64,000 nt of DNA from Deltaproteobacteria bacterium (GCA_021780695.1 JAJXYD010000027.1:1-64000), one strand, 5' to 3'. Counted from the stretch's first letter, positions 54,139-63,486 are shown. The notes: generated by a model not told the origin, from the letters alone. Translations and numbers: made by a program.

Positions 54139-54156
54139 GGTTTGCCGAAGCGGGGA
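54139..54156. repeat. Island attachment-site repeat (distal copy)
   Basis: GGTTTGCCGAAGCGGGGA, an exact 18-bp copy of the 3' end of tRNA-Leu plus adjacent bases (55717-55734), in the same orientation. Weaker similarity continues leftward (CCGAATCC at matching spacing). This is the usual mark of an integrase-mediated insertion at a tRNA 3' end. Confidence 0.75.
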
Positions 54157-54478
54157 TTCCTTCAAAGCCTTACAGAGCCTTGATTTTCCTCACTTCGGCA
54201 TTCTTCAGTTGCGTCCGCCATGCAAAAATCCGCAATCACACCGCAACCATTTGCAAGGGTTTGCAGACCTCTGCGAGATCTCCTATTTTCGGCTGACATT
54301 TGGCTTGGATGTGCCCGGAGTTTTAAGCCGCTCGGCTCCACAGGAGCCATTATCTCAGCTCTACGCTTCAAGATTGACAACGGTAGACTTGCCTGCTACA
54401 AGCAAAGGAGTTAATTTCTGCTCGGAAGCTGTGAAAGGAGTTCGAATCCTGACAACCCGAGCTGGTAGGAGGCTGGTT

Positions 54479-55015
54479 ATGTCCGAACCTAAAAGCCGAT
54501 TTAATGCATTTCTTGATGGGATGGGGAGAACTCTTGATCTAGGGGCTACTTTCACTACGACCAGAATCGAAAAACTGAGATCAAAGTTTCTTATAAGCCC
54601 ACGCCAAGCGCTCGCTTCTGACTCGAAATCAATCATACATGACTCAAGAAAGGCGCTTGATCGCTTAGTCAGCGAAATTAGTGCTAAAGCTGTAGCGTCC
54701 GGTCCGGCAGGTAATTATAAAATTTCCAAGATTCTCAAGGCGGGCTCTGTTTCCCTCATTACTTTGACATCAACAGAGACACCCCCTTGTCCTAAGAAAA
54801 TCAGTAAGGGATCAAGAAGCGCTGATGCCTCACTAGAAAGCCAGAAAAGCGGAACGATATTTATAAGGTGCAAAGCGTTCATAAAGTCGGGCGCATCGTC
54901 AGACACCGCCGTTCACCCTATCATTGTCAATATACAAGGAGTATCAACAGCAGAGGAATGTCCTGGAAAGCGGGAAAAGACGATTGTACGCAAGAGATAC
55001 GCTTGTGAACGATAG
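54479..55015 (+). CDS. Hypothetical island protein
   Basis: A 178-residue protein with a strong AGGAGG before its ATG at 54479. The frame is open from 54137, but the extension is antisense-like att-region DNA and not counted. MSEPKSRFNAFLDGMGRTLD is followed by Lys/Ser-rich, beta-prone sequence, with no membrane helix, no clear domain and few aromatic residues. It lies inside the mini-island and overlaps the start region of the DUF2335 gene, so the two are likely cotranscribed. I do not recognise it. Confidence 0.55.
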   Translation: MSEPKSRFNAFLDGMGRTLDLGATFTTTRIEKLRSKFLISPRQALASDSKSIIHDSRKALDRLVSEISAKAVASGPAGNYKISKILKAGSVSLITLTSTETPPCPKKISKGSRSADASLESQKSGTIFIRCKAFIKSGASSDTAVHPIIVNIQGVSTAEECPGKREKTIVRKRYACER

Positions 55016-55649
55016 AAACGATACCCGTCGCAAGGCAAGTAATTCTGTTGACACAAAAATCGATCCAAGCGAATCGGCTTCCTCCGAGGCACAGAATGCC
55101 GAAGATTCTCCTGATACTGTAGAGCTAATCATCCCAGAGGAGGAATTCAAACAGATACTGACCCATAGGACGGTTAAGCTTGAGGTGCGAGAGGATTATA
55201 AGGGCGATCTCCCGCATCCGGAAATTTTGCGAGGCTTTGAGGACTTAATGCCCGGAGCTACGCAGAGATATTTTACCTTAATGGAGGATGAATCAACACA
55301 TCGCAGGGAAATTGAAAAGTTGATTGTTAAGGGCGAGCTCCGCATAGAATCAAGAAACAGCCTGGTGGGTGTTTTGTGTGCTTTTTTTCTGGGCGTAATT
55401 ACGATAGGCGGGGCAACCGCCTGCATTTACCATGGTATGCAATGGGGTGGCAGCATATTAGGTGCAGGAGGATTGACCGCCCTTGTTACTGCATTTTTAA
55501 GAGGAACGCGAAGGCAGACTAAACCAGAGCCGGCGACGCCTTCTTTACCAAATCCCAATATCCGGGACCATTCCTCGACCCAGCCCCCTTCCAGACTCAC
55601 CTCTACAAAATCCAAACCTGAATCGTCGAAGCGGAAAAATTCAAAATAG
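54924..55649 (+). CDS. DUF2335 membrane protein
   Basis: A membrane protein of the DUF2335 family. The conserved part covers about residues 90-195: PHPEILRGFEDLMPGATQRYF, MEDESTHRREIEKL, then two hydrophobic helices (GVLCAFFLGVITIGGATACI and GGSILGAGGLTALVTAFL). The N-terminal ~85 residues are acidic and low-complexity and the C-terminal tail is Pro/Ser/Lys-rich. The start is uncertain: TTG at 54924 or GTG at 55005 are in frame and no ATG exists. DUF2335 genes are frequent in mobile and defence islands, but no activity is known. Confidence 0.7.
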   Translation: MSIYKEYQQQRNVLESGKRRLYARDTLVNDRNDTRRKASNSVDTKIDPSESASSEAQNAEDSPDTVELIIPEEEFKQILTHRTVKLEVREDYKGDLPHPEILRGFEDLMPGATQRYFTLMEDESTHRREIEKLIVKGELRIESRNSLVGVLCAFFLGVITIGGATACIYHGMQWGGSILGAGGLTALVTAFLRGTRRQTKPEPATPSLPNPNIRDHSSTQPPSRLTSTKSKPESSKRKNSK

Positions 55650-55716
55650 AGCCCATTGCCTCAGTCTTCAAAAAAAAGGACCCGAGCTCACAGCCGAATC
55701 CTCAATCATTTCTTCG

Positions 55717-55734
55717 GGTTTGCCGAAGCGGGGA
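55717..55734. repeat. Island attachment-site repeat (tRNA-proximal copy)
   Basis: GGTTTGCCGAAGCGGGGA, covering the 3' end of tRNA-Leu and three bases beyond. It pairs with the copy at 54139-54156. Confidence 0.75.
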
Positions 55735-55804
55735 CTCGAACCCCGACAGCCGTACGGCCACTAGACCCTGAACCTAGCGCGTCTACCAGTTCCGCCACTT
55801 CGGC
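55721..55804 (-). tRNA. tRNA-Leu (CAG)
   Basis: An 84-nt class II tRNA read leftward. The acceptor arms GCCGAAG and CTTCGGC pair, the D-arm is GGCGGAACTGGTAGACGC, the anticodon arm is CTAGG-TTCAGGG-TCTAG with anticodon CAG, a long variable arm (GGCCGTACGGCTGT) follows, and the T-arm holds GGTTCGAGTCC. CCA is not encoded. Its 3' end serves as the attachment site of the mini-island to its left. Confidence 0.95.
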
Positions 55805-55899
55805 AAAATCATTGAAAAATTATGGATACTATATTATTTTAAAAGTCTTTGCCTGTCAAGGCGTTTCAATCACCTTTGCGCTGAGGATAACTAAAACTA

Positions 55900-56847
55900 A
55901 TGGAAGTGTTTCACGGAATACAAGCCGTACGGGGCCGGCTAAAAAGACCTGCCATCACAATCGGAAACTTCGATGGAGTCCATAAGGGCCACCAGGCTCT
56001 CTTCGAGAAGGTTAGGCAGTGGGCCGGAAAGCTCGAAGGCCAGTCGGCGGTGGTAACCTTCGACCCTCATCCGCTGGAGGTGGTTTCTCCTCAAAACGCC
56101 CCCGCCTTCATCACCAGCCACAGGCTAAAGATGGAGCTCATTGCAAACTGCGGTATCGACGCCACCATTGTCATACCGTTTAATCATATTTTCTCCCGCA
56201 TGTCCGCCCGGGAGTTTGTCCAGATCGCACTGGTTGAAAATATCGGGGCAAAGGCCGTTATCGTGGGCTACGACTACCGCTTCGGCCATTCCCGCGAAGG
56301 AGACATCGCCTTTCTAAGACAACTTGGAGGCGAATACGGCTTTGAAGTCGAGACGGTCACGGGCATAAAGGTAAGCGATACGGTGGTTAGCAGCACCGCT
56401 ATCCGCCAGATGATCGCCCAGGGGCAGATACGAGAGGCCAACAAGCTTCTTGGCAGGTTCTTCGAGGTGAGCGGGGAAGTAATCACCGGCCAAAAGCGGG
56501 GGATTCGCCTCGGCTTTCCCACGGCAAACATCCGCATGCCCATCATGGCCTGCCCGCCCAAGGGAGTCTATGTGGTCGAAGCCGAAGTGGAGGGCAAAAG
56601 ATACGGGGGAGCGGCAAACCTCGGGGTCAACCCCACTTTCGGACATACCAAACTGGCCCTGGAAGCCCATCTTTTCGATTTCAACCAGGACATCTACGGC
56701 AAAACCATTACCATCCGGTTCATCGAACGCCTGCGGGAAGAAAAGCGCTTTTCCGGCCCAGAGGAACTGATAGCACAAATCGCAAAAGACGTGGCCAGGG
56801 CAAAGAAAATACTGGAAGACATCAAGGGGTTGGACTTGTCTCGGTAG
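55900..56847 (+). CDS. ribF: Bifunctional riboflavin kinase/FAD synthetase
   Basis: A 315-residue RibF that makes FMN from riboflavin and then FAD. The N-terminal adenylyltransferase domain has ITIGNFDGVHKGHQALF and the later VSSTAIRQMIAQGQI; the C-terminal kinase domain (from about 185) has GQKRGIRLGFPTANI, KGVYVVEAEVEGKRYGGAANLG, and FGHTKLALEAHLFDF. Full length. It lies about 95 bp right of tRNA-Leu and its 3' end overlaps the convergent hflX gene by 26 bp. Confidence 0.95.
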   Translation: MEVFHGIQAVRGRLKRPAITIGNFDGVHKGHQALFEKVRQWAGKLEGQSAVVTFDPHPLEVVSPQNAPAFITSHRLKMELIANCGIDATIVIPFNHIFSRMSAREFVQIALVENIGAKAVIVGYDYRFGHSREGDIAFLRQLGGEYGFEVETVTGIKVSDTVVSSTAIRQMIAQGQIREANKLLGRFFEVSGEVITGQKRGIRLGFPTANIRMPIMACPPKGVYVVEAEVEGKRYGGAANLGVNPTFGHTKLALEAHLFDFNQDIYGKTITIRFIERLREEKRFSGPEELIAQIAKDVARAKKILEDIKGLDLSR

Positions 56848-58498
56848 AGCGGTCTTCCCTTTGAGCCAGTCCCGCTTGTCTTTGCAAAAAACCCGCAATC
56901 CGCTCCTCCATGGCCTCAATAAGAGGATGGAGCGTACGCGGGTTAACGGCCGAGATGGTTATACCTTCATGCTTTCTTTTTTTGCGCTCGGCAAAATCGG
57001 GATCAACCGTGTCGATTTTGTTAAAAACCATCAGGGTCGGTTTTTTATCGAGCTCGAGTTGCGAAAGGGTATTTTGTACGGCCTCGATCTGATCTTCAAA
57101 CCTGGGGTTTCCAATATCGACAATGTGGAGCAAAAGATCGGCCTCCTGCAACTCCTCGAGCGTGGCGGCAAAGGCGTCGATAAGATCTTTGGGCAGATTT
57201 TTTATAAATCCCACCGTATCGGTAATAATGACCTCGAAGTCCTTGGGGAATCGGAGCCTGCGGCTGACGGGATCAAGGGTTGCAAACAGCTTGTCCTGGG
57301 CCAATACCGAGCTGTGGGTAAGCGCGTTTAGAAGTGTGGATTTCCCCGCGTTGGTATATCCGACGATGGAAATTACCGGGATTTCTTTTCTTGTCCTTCG
57401 CGTTCGCCTGAGAGTTCGCCTTTTGCCAAGATTTTTGAGGCTGTCTTCGAGCTGGGCTATGCGGTCCTTGATGCGGCGCCTGTTGATCTCCAGAGTCGTC
57501 TCGCCGGGCCCCCTGGCGCCTATACCACCGGTCAGCCGGGAAAGAGCATCGTCTTTTACGCCAAGCCTTGGCAGAAGGTATTTTAGCTGCGCCATCTCCA
57601 CCTGAATCTTGCCTTCCCTGCTCTGTGCGCGCTGCGCGAAAATATCAAGAATCAACTGGGTCCTGTCGACAACCCGTAGTTCGGTGGTATCGGTAATGGC
57701 GCGCACCTGCGAGGGGTTTAGTTCCTGGTCGAAGATGAGTAAATCCACCCCGCACTGAAGGGCTCTAAGGACAATTTCGCTCAGTTTGCCCCGGCCGATG
57801 AAATACTTGGGGTTTTTTTGCCGTCTCATCTGGATCACGGTATCGGCCGCCTCGATTCCCGAGGCTGCGGCAAGCTCGATCAGTTCGGCCATCGACATTT
57901 GCGCCGATTCCCTGTCTCCCTGGGCAACACTGACCAGTATGGCCCTCTCTTGCCCCTTTTTACCCGCCCAATTGGAGGCCGCGAGGTTTCCTTCGAGTTC
58001 GTCTTCGATCGAACGTACAAGGGCGGGGAAATCGAGGTCCGGGTCATGGCAGGGCATGGGGGCGAGCAGTTGCCAGCCGTTTTCGCCCCTTCGGGTCGAG
58101 GGCAGAATATGGGCGACATCGAGCTGAACGGCCCCCCCGTTTCGATCGACCTCGACAGCGGCTATGCAATCGAGCCTCAGGAAGACCAGATCCATAAGAT
58201 CTTCTTCGGTAAGGGGTTCGGCCTCAAGGTGGGTATGAACGAGGCGAAGTCCGCGCAGCCGCTTTCTTCCAGCCCGGTTCTTCGGCAGGTCGGGAATATA
58301 GAGAGAGCGGGGACCGCCAACGAGCACGGTTTCCACCGCGCCGTCCCGTGCAATGAGAAGTCCAATCTGGCGGCCGGATTCATGGGAGATGTGGGCAAGG
58401 TCTCGGGAAAGTTCGGGGGAAATCACCTGGGGCGCGGGGATTTTTCTGCGCGAAAGGGCGTCCAGACTTCGTCGGATTCCGGGCTTAAGCCCGGTCAC
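56822..58498 (-). CDS. hflX: GTPase HflX
   Basis: A 558-residue ribosome-associated GTPase that rescues or splits stalled ribosomes. The G domain shows VGYTNAGKSTLLNALTHS (G1), DTVGFIKNLPKDLIDAF (G3) and MVFNKIDTVD (G4); ahead of it are the glycine-rich GPGETTLEINRRRIKDRI and coiled coil typical of HflX. About 190 residues precede the usual HflX N-terminal domain, a long form seen in some deltaproteobacteria. The GTG at 58498 is the first standard start, but the family motif VIGNVTGLKP begins earlier, and the GGGAGG site points to an ACG codon at 58516-58514 instead. Confidence 0.93.
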   Translation of the reverse strand: MTGLKPGIRRSLDALSRRKIPAPQVISPELSRDLAHISHESGRQIGLLIARDGAVETVLVGGPRSLYIPDLPKNRAGRKRLRGLRLVHTHLEAEPLTEEDLMDLVFLRLDCIAAVEVDRNGGAVQLDVAHILPSTRRGENGWQLLAPMPCHDPDLDFPALVRSIEDELEGNLAASNWAGKKGQERAILVSVAQGDRESAQMSMAELIELAAASGIEAADTVIQMRRQKNPKYFIGRGKLSEIVLRALQCGVDLLIFDQELNPSQVRAITDTTELRVVDRTQLILDIFAQRAQSREGKIQVEMAQLKYLLPRLGVKDDALSRLTGGIGARGPGETTLEINRRRIKDRIAQLEDSLKNLGKRRTLRRTRRTRKEIPVISIVGYTNAGKSTLLNALTHSSVLAQDKLFATLDPVSRRLRFPKDFEVIITDTVGFIKNLPKDLIDAFAATLEELQEADLLLHIVDIGNPRFEDQIEAVQNTLSQLELDKKPTLMVFNKIDTVDPDFAERKKRKHEGITISAVNPRTLHPLIEAMEERIAGFLQRQAGLAQREDRSTETSPTP

Positions 58499-58585
58499 GT
58501 TTCCAATTACTTTCGTAGGACTTCCTCCCTTAAGACAACTTTTCCCATAAGGTAAGAACTACCGGCAAATATTGGCTACCGAATT

Positions 58586-59929
58586 CTATTCGGCCACGGC
58601 GAGATTTTCAAACCGGGTGTAGGTATTAATATAGGCAAGCTTTACGGTCTCGCCGGCAGGCCCGTTTCTCTGCTTACCGATAATAATTTCGGCAACTCCG
58701 GGCTCCTTGCACGCCGCCTTGGAGTAGACCTCATCGCGGTAGATGAAGGCTATGACATCCGCGTCCTGCTCAATGGCGCCCGATTCGCGCAGATCGCTCA
58801 GCATCGGCCTTTTATCGGTTCGCTCTTCCACTTTTCTGTTCAGCTGGGCAAGGGCTATAACGGGAATGTCGAGTTCCTTGGCCAGGCCTTTAAGAGAGCG
58901 GGAGATTTCGGATATCTCCTGTTCCCTTCTCTCAACGCTTCGGCCCCTCATGAGCTGAAGATAATCGACCACGATAAGTCCCAGGCCCTGGTCGGCCATC
59001 ATTCTGCGGGCCTTGGCCCTTAGCTCCAGAGTCGAAATACCCGGCGTATCGTCGATATAGATGGGCACGTCCATGTAGAGCCCCGCGGCCTGGAGCAATT
59101 TACCGCATTCCTGCCTGCTCAGAAAACCGGTGCGGATCTTGTGGGAATCCACCCTTGCCTCGGAGCACAGAAGCCGCATCGCAAGCTGTTCCTTGCTCAT
59201 TTCCAGGGAGAAAAATCCCACGGGAACACCGGCTTCCATCGCCGCGTTACGGGTAATGCAAAGGCCCAGGGCGGTCTTGCCCATGCTCGGTCTTGCGGCC
59301 AGAATGATAAGATCCGATTTTTGAAAACCCGCCGTGAGCTTATCGAGGTCCCTGTAGCCGCTTGTTACTCCGGTAACCGATTCCCGGTACTCCTGGTAGC
59401 GCTCGATGGACTCGATGTTTTTCTTTATGACTTCCTTAAGGGGAAAATAGGAATTTCTTATCCTTCGCTCCGCGACCTTAAAGATCGCGGCTTCGGCGGC
59501 GTCAAGGACTTCCTCCGAGCTTTTTCCGCCGCCGTAGGCAAAGGAGAGGATTTCATTGGCGGTCTGGATGAGCCTGCGAAGCACGGCCTTTTCGCTTACG
59601 ATTTTTGCGTAGGCCCCAACGTTTGAGGAGGCAGGCATCGCATCGATAAGGGTAGCAAGATAGCTTGCTCCTCCAACGCCTTCGAGCTGTTTTCGGTTAT
59701 CAAGCAGGTTGGTAACCGTAAGGATATCAATAGGTTCGTTTTTTTCGAACAGATCCTGGAACGCGGTAAAGATTATCCGGTGGGATTCCTTGTAGAATTC
59801 GTCGCCCTTTAAAATCTCCAGAGCCGCGGGCAAGCCGGAGCTATCCACCATAATGCCCCCCAGCAGAGATTGTTCCGCTTCGATCTGCTGGGGAGGTATT
59901 TTTCGTAGTTCGGCTGAAAGCTCCTCCAT
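58586..59929 (-). CDS. dnaB: Replicative DNA helicase
   Basis: A 447-residue hexameric DnaB. The N-terminal domain begins PPQQIEAEQSLLGGIM; the RecA-like motor has Walker A in ARPSMGKTALGL, Walker B in GLIVVDYLQLM, and DLRESGAIEQDADVIAFIYR. No intein is present. It begins 3 bp after the rplI stop, completing the conserved rpsF-rpsR-rplI-dnaB order. Confidence 0.97.
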   Translation of the reverse strand: MEELSAELRKIPPQQIEAEQSLLGGIMVDSSGLPAALEILKGDEFYKESHRIIFTAFQDLFEKNEPIDILTVTNLLDNRKQLEGVGGASYLATLIDAMPASSNVGAYAKIVSEKAVLRRLIQTANEILSFAYGGGKSSEEVLDAAEAAIFKVAERRIRNSYFPLKEVIKKNIESIERYQEYRESVTGVTSGYRDLDKLTAGFQKSDLIILAARPSMGKTALGLCITRNAAMEAGVPVGFFSLEMSKEQLAMRLLCSEARVDSHKIRTGFLSRQECGKLLQAAGLYMDVPIYIDDTPGISTLELRAKARRMMADQGLGLIVVDYLQLMRGRSVERREQEISEISRSLKGLAKELDIPVIALAQLNRKVEERTDKRPMLSDLRESGAIEQDADVIAFIYRDEVYSKAACKEPGVAEIIIGKQRNGPAGETVKLAYINTYTRFENLAVAE

Positions 59930-59932
59930 AAA

Positions 59933-60379
59933 CTACTCTTCTTTTTCGATCACCACCCGAATGGTTGCCGTGACCTCCGGGCCTACACGCAAGACAACGC
60001 TATGTTCGCCGAGCTGTTTGATGGGTTGTTCGAGCAAGATGCTTTTCCGCTCCAGGTCAAATCCCATGCTTTCAAGGGCCTTACCGACATCGGCGGAGTT
60101 TACCGAACCGTAGAGCTTATCATCCTCGGAGACCTTGCGGCTCATCGAGACAGTAATGGAATTGAGCTTTTCGGCAAAAGAGAGCATCTCCTGGCGCTGT
60201 AATTGACGCTTTTGCGCTAAGAGGCGCTTCTTGTGCTCGAGTTCCTTAACGTTTTTCCCGGTCGCTTCCATGGCAAGGCTTTTCGGGAAAAGAAAATTGC
60301 GGGCATATCCCGGCGCCACATTGACCAGATCGCCGATCTGCCCGATCTGCTCGACTGTTTCGGTTAAAATCACTTTCAT
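59933..60379 (-). CDS. rplI: 50S ribosomal protein L9
   Basis: A 148-residue L9. MKVILTETVEQIGQIGDLVNV and the classic GYARNFLFPKSLAMEAT are followed by the long connecting helix and the C-terminal domain (VSEDDKLYGSVNSADVGKAL). It lies between the DUF2232 gene and dnaB. Confidence 0.98.
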   Translation of the reverse strand: MKVILTETVEQIGQIGDLVNVAPGYARNFLFPKSLAMEATGKNVKELEHKKRLLAQKRQLQRQEMLSFAEKLNSITVSMSRKVSEDDKLYGSVNSADVGKALESMGFDLERKSILLEQPIKQLGEHSVVLRVGPEVTATIRVVIEKEE

Positions 60380-60447
60380 CTCGCAACTCCTCTAAGATGA
60401 GCCAAAGAGCCCATTTACCTTCCAAATAAGCCAATGCTAAAGCAAGC

Positions 60448-61389
60448 TCAAGCCTGCTTGTTAAGCTTTCGAAAATCGAACCATACGTCAAAGAGCCCCA
60501 GGGCCGCAACACCAATTCGGGTGCCCGCGGTCAAAAAAAGCAGACCGTACATCAATGCCCTGACGAAAAGCGGCATTTTCGATCTTTTAAAATAGAAGGC
60601 CGCAATGGAGATCCCCTGGAAGAAATAGATCGTCCCCACGACGCGTATCAGATTGCTTCCAACCAGGTTCAAGCCGCTCCAAGGCACAACGAGCATAAAC
60701 CCGCTCGCAATGGCACCCCACACAAGGTGTTCGGGGCTCTTCCACAAAGACAGATCCTGGCGGCTGCAGAGCTGGGGCGCGCTCTCGCCGCAATATCTGC
60801 GGCAGATCAGCAAATTGAGCCAGGAGGTGAGCAAAGTGCAGGATACGAACATTCCGGGCAGCAGAAGAACCACCTGCGGGACCATGCCGAGCAGGCTCTT
60901 TTTCAGCTCTTCGGTCTTGGCAGGACTACCGGCGCTAATCTGCTTCATAACCTGCTCGATCAACCCCCGCATATCCCGCTCGATCAGGTGAACCAATTGC
61001 CCTTTTGTCTGTATATAGGCCAAAAGGGCAAAGACGGCGGTGACGCCGATCACCAGAAGGCTCGACAGGGCGACCGTCTTTTCAGCAGACCAGAGCCTGG
61101 CACACCCATAGCCAATCAGGGCGCCCATCGCGATAAGCAGCAGATAGGGACCCAAGTCGGGGAGGCTAACCTTAAAGAGAAGGGCTGCGCCTAAAAAAGC
61201 CGAGCAGGCGGGCACGGCCCACGCTCTGGAGCCGACCCGCCTCAAAACCGCAAGAGCCGGCGGCGCCGGGGTAAAAATTATAAAAAGACCCGAAAGAAAA
61301 AGCGCAACCGTCAGCACGGTCAAAATGATAAATTCTTTGATATCCCCGCCCGGAGGCCGGACGGGCAAATCTTCCCGGATCTCATTCAT
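60448..61389 (-). CDS. DUF2232 (YybS-like) membrane protein
   Basis: A 313-residue polytopic membrane protein with about eight hydrophobic helices and a cytoplasmic loop rich in charged residues (LIERDMRGLIEQVMKQISAG). DUF2232/YybS proteins commonly sit between rpsR and rplI in Firmicutes and deltaproteobacteria; their function is unknown, possibly a transporter-like (ECF S-component-like) role. It follows rpsR by about 20 bp. Confidence 0.8.
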   Translation of the reverse strand: MNEIREDLPVRPPGGDIKEFIILTVLTVALFLSGLFIIFTPAPPALAVLRRVGSRAWAVPACSAFLGAALLFKVSLPDLGPYLLLIAMGALIGYGCARLWSAEKTVALSSLLVIGVTAVFALLAYIQTKGQLVHLIERDMRGLIEQVMKQISAGSPAKTEELKKSLLGMVPQVVLLLPGMFVSCTLLTSWLNLLICRRYCGESAPQLCSRQDLSLWKSPEHLVWGAIASGFMLVVPWSGLNLVGSNLIRVVGTIYFFQGISIAAFYFKRSKMPLFVRALMYGLLFLTAGTRIGVAALGLFDVWFDFRKLNKQA

Positions 61390-61408
61390 TTCAAGCAGCG
61401 TTTCACAA

Positions 61409-61657
61409 CTATAGCATGTGCGTTACGGTGTAAGGCAGAAGAGCGATCTGACGCGCCCTTTTAATGGCAAGCGTCAACTCCCTCTGATGCTTTGCGCAAT
61501 TGCCCGAAATTCTTCTTGGCACTATTTTGCCGCGTTCGGTTACAAAGTAGCGAAGCGTCTTAGCATCTTTATAGTCGATCTTCAGGTCGGAATCCACACA
61601 GAAACGGCAGATCTTTCGCCGCGCAAATGTGCGCCTTTTACGCCTGACGTTATTCAT
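61409..61657 (-). CDS. rpsR: 30S ribosomal protein S18
   Basis: An 82-residue S18. The N-terminus [18 protein letters not shown] has cysteines C-x2-C as in zinc-type S18, and the core [26 protein letters not shown] is fully typical, ending [16 protein letters not shown]. It lies 39 bp downstream of rpsF. Confidence 0.98.
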   Translation of the reverse strand: MNNVRRKRRTFARRKICRFCVDSDLKIDYKDAKTLRYFVTERGKIVPRRISGNCAKHQRELTLAIKRARQIALLPYTVTHML

Positions 61658-61696
61658 AATTGGGCTCTCTTTCCATATCGTATAAGGTTTAGAATC

Positions 61697-62137
61697 TTAT
61701 TCGTCTTCCAGGCTTTCTTCCTGAAACCCTTCGGCATCCTCGCTCAGTTCTTCATGGTCGCCGCCAAGCTTTGCTCCAGCTTCTTCCTCTTCGGTATAGA
61801 GGGCGGCCGCCCGGGCTGCCTGACGCTCTTTTTCCTTTTCCGGATCGAAGCGTTCATCGAGCAGAACGGTTATGAACTTCAGGATGCGTTCATCGATGCG
61901 AAGGTTACGTTCCAGCTCGGCAACGAGCTGAGAGCCGCCTGCGTATTCCATCAGAACGTAGAGGCCGCGCGTGCGCTTGCCAATGGCATAGGCAAGCTTT
62001 CTTTTGCCCCACGGCGCATAGGTGAGGACCTCGCCGCCATTGGAGGTAACGATGGACTGGATTTTAGCATCCAGCACCGAGTTTGCTTCCTCAGGCAGTT
62101 CGGGGTCAACGATAAAAAAGGTCTCGTATTTACGCAT
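61697..62137 (-). CDS. rpsF: 30S ribosomal protein S6
   Basis: A 146-residue S6: MRKYETFFIVDPELPEEAN, WGKRKLAYAIGKRTRGLYVL and ERNLRIDERILKFITVLL match throughout. The C-terminal ~40 residues are an acidic extension (EEEEAGAKLGGDHEELSEDAEG). It is the first gene of the leftward ribosomal/replication cluster. The promoter lies in the 215 bp shared with the divergent alanine dehydrogenase gene. Confidence 0.97.
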   Translation of the reverse strand: MRKYETFFIVDPELPEEANSVLDAKIQSIVTSNGGEVLTYAPWGKRKLAYAIGKRTRGLYVLMEYAGGSQLVAELERNLRIDERILKFITVLLDERFDPEKEKERQAARAAALYTEEEEAGAKLGGDHEELSEDAEGFQEESLEDE

Positions 62138-62352
62138 TTAATCTCCTTTCGGCTTTAACTAGCCCCTTCACCAAGGAAGGAGCAAGGAGCCCTAACGGGT
62201 AAAAGCGCTCTTTTAGCAGTTTTATACGGATTGGTCAACGGAAGTTTGCACAGTTAAAAATCGGTTCCTTCCACCAACAACCCAAGGTATTTTGGACCCG
62301 TTCCATGTATAATAAGAGAAAAAAACGATTTTTCCACCAGGAGGCTATCACT

Positions 62353-63486
62353 ATGAGAATCGGCTGTCCCAAGGAAATCAAGAGCCAGGAGTTTAGGGTC
62401 GGACTTATTCCCGCCACGGTAAAGGCTTACGTGCACAAGGGCCACCAGGTATTGGTCGAAAAAGGGGCGGGTCTTGGATCGGGGATAGCCGATGAGCATT
62501 ACGAGCACGCCGGAGCGCGCATTGTGGAATCAGCTCAGGAGGTGTGGCAAAACTCGGAGATGATCGTCAAGGTAAAGGAGCCTCTTGAACAGGAATACGA
62601 TTTCATGAGGGGTTCTCAGCTCCTCTACACCTATTTTCACTTCGCGGCCAACGAAAAGCTCACCCTAGCCTGCCTTGAGAAGAAAATATCGGCTCTAGCC
62701 TACGAGACGGTCCAGGAAAAAGACGGCTCGCTGCCTCTTCTAAAACCGATGAGCGAGGTAGCCGGCAGAATGGCCCCCCTCATGGGCGCCTTCTATCTTG
62801 GAAAAATATTTGGCGGCAGGGGCCTGCTTCCGACCGGGGTGCCCGGGGTAGCTCCGGCAAACGTTCTGATCATAGGCGGGGGCACGGTTGGGAGCAATGC
62901 GGCCAAGGTTGCCGCCGGATTTGGTGCAAGAGTTACTTTACTCGATATTAATCTCGACACCCTCGAGCACCTTGGAAACATTTTACCCGGGAACGTCTCT
63001 CCTATTTTCGCCGACGCCTACACTCTCGATAAGGCCTTAAGAGAAGCCGATATTGTAATCGGCGCCGTACTGGTTACCGGCGCCAGGGCTCCCAAGGTGA
63101 TAAAACGCGAACACCTCGGCATCATGAAGCCCGGATCGGTTATCGTCGACGTTGCCATTGACCAGGGCGGCTGTGTGGAGACCTCCAGGCCAACAACTCA
63201 CGGAGATCCTGTCTATGTGGTAGACGAGGTGGTCCATTACTGCGTGGCCAATATGCCCGGGGCCTATGCCAGAAGCTCCACCTTCGCTCTAAACAACCGC
63301 ACGGGCAAATACGGGCTCCTGCTGGCCGATCTGGGTCTTTCGAAGGCCTGTTTGAGCGAGCCGGCGTTGTTAAAGGGGCTCAATATCCATAACGGTTATG
63401 TAACCTTTAAGCCCGTTGCGGAGGCCTTTGGTTTGCAGAGCTTTTACAGGCCCGCACCCGAGTGTTTGGCAGGCAAAGGCGAATAG
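62353..63486 (+). CDS. ald: Alanine dehydrogenase
   Basis: A 377-residue NAD-dependent L-alanine dehydrogenase, interconverting alanine and pyruvate plus ammonia. GGAGG precedes the ATG at 62353 (MRIGCPKEIKSQEFRVGLIP, with the Arg and Lys that hold pyruvate). Further motifs are TYFHFAANEKL, KPMSEVAGRMA, the NAD-binding IIGGGTVGSNAAKVAAGFGA, and VVDEVVHYCVANMPGAYART-like sequence. In anaerobes it links amino-acid carbon to pyruvate and acetyl-CoA. It is divergent from rpsF. Confidence 0.96.
   Translation: MRIGCPKEIKSQEFRVGLIPATVKAYVHKGHQVLVEKGAGLGSGIADEHYEHAGARIVESAQEVWQNSEMIVKVKEPLEQEYDFMRGSQLLYTYFHFAANEKLTLACLEKKISALAYETVQEKDGSLPLLKPMSEVAGRMAPLMGAFYLGKIFGGRGLLPTGVPGVAPANVLIIGGGTVGSNAAKVAAGFGARVTLLDINLDTLEHLGNILPGNVSPIFADAYTLDKALREADIVIGAVLVTGARAPKVIKREHLGIMKPGSVIVDVAIDQGGCVETSRPTTHGDPVYVVDEVVHYCVANMPGAYARSSTFALNNRTGKYGLLLADLGLSKACLSEPALLKGLNIHNGYVTFKPVAEAFGLQSFYRPAPECLAGKGE

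Noticed and set aside
54137..54478. N-terminal 114-codon extension of the island gene
   Set aside because: It starts within the attachment repeat and a strong AGGAGG marks the internal ATG at 54479.
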